From positions 1 through 9,311 of the forward strand of contig JAGBYN010000015.1 in the NCBI GenBank assembly GCA_017628775.1: a stretch of 9,311 nt of DNA. Direction: 5' to 3'. Under the pieces are notes generated by a model that saw only the letters and a program-made list of their open reading frames with translations, searched no databases and was not told the DNA's origin. The position numbers were made by a program, and so were the translations under genes. The stretch is from Bacteroidaceae bacterium. GTDB taxonomy: Bacteria; Bacteroidota; Bacteroidia; Bacteroidales; Bacteroidaceae. This document shows, piece by piece, positions 7,064 to 9,311 of the stretch (position 1 is its first letter; the number at the start of each line of letters is the position of its first letter).

Positions 7064-7160
7064 GTATGTTCACGTTGTTGATTCACAAAAAACGAGAAAG
7101 ATTTTCGTTTTGTACAAAAAGAAGAAGGGTTTTCATGACAAAAATTTAACTATATTTCCG

Positions 7161-7168
7161 TAACTTTG
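7161..7168 (+). promoter_or_regulatory. -7 box of the dxs promoter
   Basis: TAACTTTG is a perfect TAnnTTTG match and follows an AT-rich stretch. Transcription start is expected near 7175, about 20 nt before the small upstream ORF and 100 nt before dxs. No obvious -33 TTTG is present. Confidence 0.7.
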
Positions 7169-7195
7169 CAAATTGAGATAAAACACACAGATTTC

Positions 7196-7255
7196 ATGAC
7201 CTTTATGCTGCCGCCCGTCTCAACCGCCATTATGGTTCTCGTGGTGTGCACATAA
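7196..7255 (+). CDS. Putative 19-codon leader peptide upstream of dxs
   Basis: The frame encodes [19 protein letters not shown] and a TAA stop. It begins about 20 nt after the predicted dxs transcription start and ends 19 nt before the dxs ATG, so it fits between promoter and gene. Its GC content (about 52%) is clearly higher than the AT-rich DNA just before it. The second half is rich in aliphatic residues (AIMVLVV), as in some leader peptides. I see no terminator/antiterminator pair between it and dxs, so translational coupling or ribosome-stalling control is more plausible than classical attenuation. Methionines at codons 4 and 13 give alternative starts. The ORF could be fortuitous. I do not recognise it as a known family. 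Confidence 0.4.
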   Translation: MTFMLPPVSTAIMVLVVCT

Positions 7256-7274
7256 TTTCATAAATTCTTCAGTT

Positions 7275-9179
7275 ATGAGCGAAACAACAGAATATTCGTT
7301 ATTATCAAAAGTCATTCATCCTGATGATCTGCGCAAATTGGACATTGAGCAATTACCTGCTTTGTGCAAAGAATTGCGTAACTTTATATGGAATGCTCTC
7401 TCTTCTAATCCAGGGCATTTAGCATCAAGCTTGGGCACCATTGAACTCACCGTAGCTTTACACTACGTTTACAACACCCCTTACGACCGCATCGTGTGGG
7501 ACGTTGGCCACCAAGCTTACGGACATAAAATTTTAACAGGCCGTCGCCAGCGCTTTGCAAGTAATCGTAAATTAGGCGGCATCAAACCTTTCCCCTCACC
7601 TCAAGAAAGCGAATACGACACATTCGCTTGTGGTCATGCATCCAACTCCATATCGGCAGCATTGGGGATGGCTACAGCGGCTTTGCAACTTAACGAACCC
7701 AAGAAAAAGGTGGTGGCAGTGATTGGCGATGGCGCCATGAGTGGCGGTTTGGCTTTTGAAGGGCTGAACAACACGTCGGACACGCCCAACAACATGCTCA
7801 TCGTTTTGAACGACAACAACATGAGTATCGACCGCGCCGTGGGAGGCATGAAACACTACCTCATGCAATTGCAAACGAGCGGATTGTACAACCGCATCCG
7901 ATTTAAAATCGCTCAAAAAATGATGGATTGGGGCTGGCTTGATGAAAAACGTCGCCGCAGCATACTTCGTTTCAATAACTCCCTAAAGTCGTTGCTCACC
8001 AATCAACAAAACGTTTTTGAAGGCATGAACATTCGCTACTTCGGTCCCACCGATGGACACGATGTCATCGCCTTGGTCAAAGCACTTCAGGAAATTAAGG
8101 ATATGAAAGGGCCAAAACTCTTACATCTGCACACCGTTAAGGGAAGAGGATTTAAGGCCGCTGAAAAAAATCCTACGGTGTGGCATGCACCTGGATTGTT
8201 TGATGCAGAAGATGGCGAACGATTAAAAGAAAACACCGAGGGCAAACCACCCCGATTCCAGGATGTCTTTGGTGAAACACTTTTGGAAATGGCACAGCAA
8301 AACCCAAAGATAGTGGGCGTTACACCTGCTATGCCCACGGGTTGCTCCATGAACATCATGATGAAAGCCATGCCTCAGCGCACCTTTGATGTGGGTATTG
8401 CCGAGGGGCACGCCGTTACGTTCTCGGCAGGTATGGCCAAAGAGGGATTAATGCCTTTCTGCAACATCTATTCCTCATTTGCTCAGCGTGCCTACGACAA
8501 TATTATTCACGATGCGGCACTTTTAAACTTAGACCTTGTGATTTGTTTGGACCGTGCCGGTATTGTTGGTGAAGATGGACCAACGCACCATGGCGCTTTC
8601 GACTTAGCATCGCTCAGAGCTGTGCCTAACGTAACGATTGCTTCACCCTACGATGAACATGAACTTCGCCGATTGATGTTTACTGCACAACAACCCGGAC
8701 ATGGTACTTTCGTTATTCGATATCCTCGAGGAGGTGGGCGATTGGTGAATTGGCGCTGTCCATTGGAAAGTGTTGAAGTTGGCAAAGGCCGTTGCTTGAA
8801 GCAGGGCAATGACATTGCGGTTTTAACATTAGGACCTATCGGAAACCTTGCGGCTGATGCCATAAAACTATTTGAAGAAAAACACCCCGACACGACCGTT
8901 GCTCACTACGATTTGCGTTTCCTCAAACCCTTAGACGAGGCTATGCTTTCTGAAATCGGCAGCAAATTCAAGCGTATCATTACGGTTGAGGACGGATGCT
9001 TGCAGGGTGGTATGGGTAGTGCCGTTCTCGAATGGTTTGCCGACAAGGGATTAACGCCTCGTGTTATCCGCATTGGTATTCCCGACAAATTTATTGAACA
9101 TGGTTCTGTTCCTGAGCTTTACAAGTTGTGCCGCATGAACACGGAAAGCATGGTTGAAGCTTTGGAAGAAATTAAGTAA
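7275..9179 (+). CDS. dxs: 1-deoxy-D-xylulose-5-phosphate synthase
   Basis: Dxs condenses pyruvate with glyceraldehyde-3-phosphate, using thiamine diphosphate and Mg2+, to give DXP, the entry point of the MEP isoprenoid pathway and a precursor for thiamine and pyridoxal. The 634 residues match the family length. The TPP domain has [10 protein letters not shown] with His48, [16 protein letters not shown] (75-90), GDGAMSGG (151-158) and NDNNMSID (179-186), which together form the GDG...N Mg-TPP motif. The transketolase pyrimidine domain has [10 protein letters not shown] with Glu377, then [12 protein letters not shown] and the arginine-containing [19 protein letters not shown] (426-444). A C-terminal transketolase domain (about 500-630) contains [19 protein letters not shown] replaces the AEQH of the E. 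coli enzyme, with the catalytic glutamate kept. The start at 7275 has no Shine-Dalgarno. trkA follows after 7 nt, implying one transcript. Confidence 0.97.
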   Translation: MSETTEYSLLSKVIHPDDLRKLDIEQLPALCKELRNFIWNALSSNPGHLASSLGTIELTVALHYVYNTPYDRIVWDVGHQAYGHKILTGRRQRFASNRKLGGIKPFPSPQESEYDTFACGHASNSISAALGMATAALQLNEPKKKVVAVIGDGAMSGGLAFEGLNNTSDTPNNMLIVLNDNNMSIDRAVGGMKHYLMQLQTSGLYNRIRFKIAQKMMDWGWLDEKRRRSILRFNNSLKSLLTNQQNVFEGMNIRYFGPTDGHDVIALVKALQEIKDMKGPKLLHLHTVKGRGFKAAEKNPTVWHAPGLFDAEDGERLKENTEGKPPRFQDVFGETLLEMAQQNPKIVGVTPAMPTGCSMNIMMKAMPQRTFDVGIAEGHAVTFSAGMAKEGLMPFCNIYSSFAQRAYDNIIHDAALLNLDLVICLDRAGIVGEDGPTHHGAFDLASLRAVPNVTIASPYDEHELRRLMFTAQQPGHGTFVIRYPRGGGRLVNWRCPLESVEVGKGRCLKQGNDIAVLTLGPIGNLAADAIKLFEEKHPDTTVAHYDLRFLKPLDEAMLSEIGSKFKRIITVEDGCLQGGMGSAVLEWFADKGLTPRVIRIGIPDKFIEHGSVPELYKLCRMNTESMVEALEEIK

Positions 9180-9186
9180 GTTCTAT

Positions 9187-9311
9187 ATGAACATCATCAT
9201 AGCTGGTGCAGGTGCTGTTGGTACGCACTTGGCACGCCTTTTGGCTCGAGAACAGCACAAAATAACAATATTGGACGAAAGCCCTAAAAAACTTGAAGGA
9301 CTAAATGCCAA
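9187..9311 (+). CDS. trkA: Trk potassium uptake regulatory protein TrkA, 5' part only
   Basis: The first 41 codons are present and the window ends within the gene. The protein starts MNIIIAGAGAVGTHLARLLA, a Rossmann first strand with GAGAVG (7-12). The acidic residue at the end of the second strand (TILDE, Asp30) favours NAD(H) binding. This is the start of an RCK/TrkA-N domain, the cytoplasmic subunit that gates the TrkH/TrkG potassium channel. The ATG is 7 nt after the dxs stop, so the genes are probably co-transcribed. dxs-trkA is, as I recall, a common order in Bacteroidales, usually with trkH next. Another TrkA-N domain protein remains possible because only the first domain's beginning is visible. 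Confidence 0.87.
   Translation, partial: MNIIIAGAGAVGTHLARLLAREQHKITILDESPKKLEGLNA

Noticed and set aside
7089..7111. Hairpin AAAACGA...TCGTTTT upstream of the dxs promoter
   Set aside because: The 7-bp AT-rich stem with a 9-nt loop lies upstream of the predicted transcription start. It may be chance in AT-rich DNA, and the strong terminator just before it already explains maeB termination.
7169..7274. Thiamine diphosphate riboswitch in the dxs leader
   Set aside because: Dxs uses thiamine diphosphate, so I looked for the THI-box core (CUGAGA and the ACCUGAUCUGG-like segment). Neither is present in the short leader.

Overview
The window looks like Bacteroidota chromosome, most likely order Bacteroidales and plausibly Prevotellaceae-like. 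Four observations point there. Perfect TAnnTTTG boxes (the -7 element of the Bacteroidetes primary sigma factor) sit upstream of most transcription units. Start codons lack Shine-Dalgarno sequences. The first gene encodes an Omp28/thioredoxin-like secreted protein with an apparent type IX secretion C-terminal domain. A dxs gene is followed directly by trkA. The genus cannot be fixed from the sequence alone.

Layout. Positions 1-431 are AT-rich, non-coding and built of repeats: a roughly 195-bp composite unit present about twice, containing three copies of a 50-58 bp motif and a large imperfect inverted repeat bounded by TCTAGA. A bidirectional-looking terminator (432-466) ends the leftward gene for the secreted CGWC thioredoxin-fold protein (483-2492). 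The 324-bp gap upstream of that gene holds a GC-rich palindromic repeat-like element (2564-2639), a possible promoter and the terminator of the next unit. A second leftward unit carries a TetR-family regulator (3765-4397) followed 36 bp later by a sugar-nucleotidyltransferase-like gene (2817-3728). It diverges from the rightward maeB gene (4648-6963). The 250-bp divergent region has a -7 box for each direction and a 19-bp palindrome placed over the regulator's own promoter.

To the right, maeB ends at a very long hairpin terminator. A 311-bp gap then carries a promoter and a 19-codon upstream ORF whose stop lies 19 nt before dxs (7275-9179). dxs is followed after 7 nt by the 5' end of trkA, which runs off the window.

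Functionally these are mostly housekeeping genes: malate decarboxylation to pyruvate (MaeB), pyruvate plus glyceraldehyde-3-phosphate to DXP for isoprenoids and thiamine/pyridoxal precursors (Dxs), and potassium uptake control (TrkA). MaeB produces a substrate of Dxs, but a strong terminator and a separate promoter separate the two, so they are not an operon. No phage, CRISPR, defence or biosynthetic cluster is visible. The least explained parts are the dxs leader ORF, the GC-rich repeat in the Omp28-like gene's leader, and the left-end repeat array.
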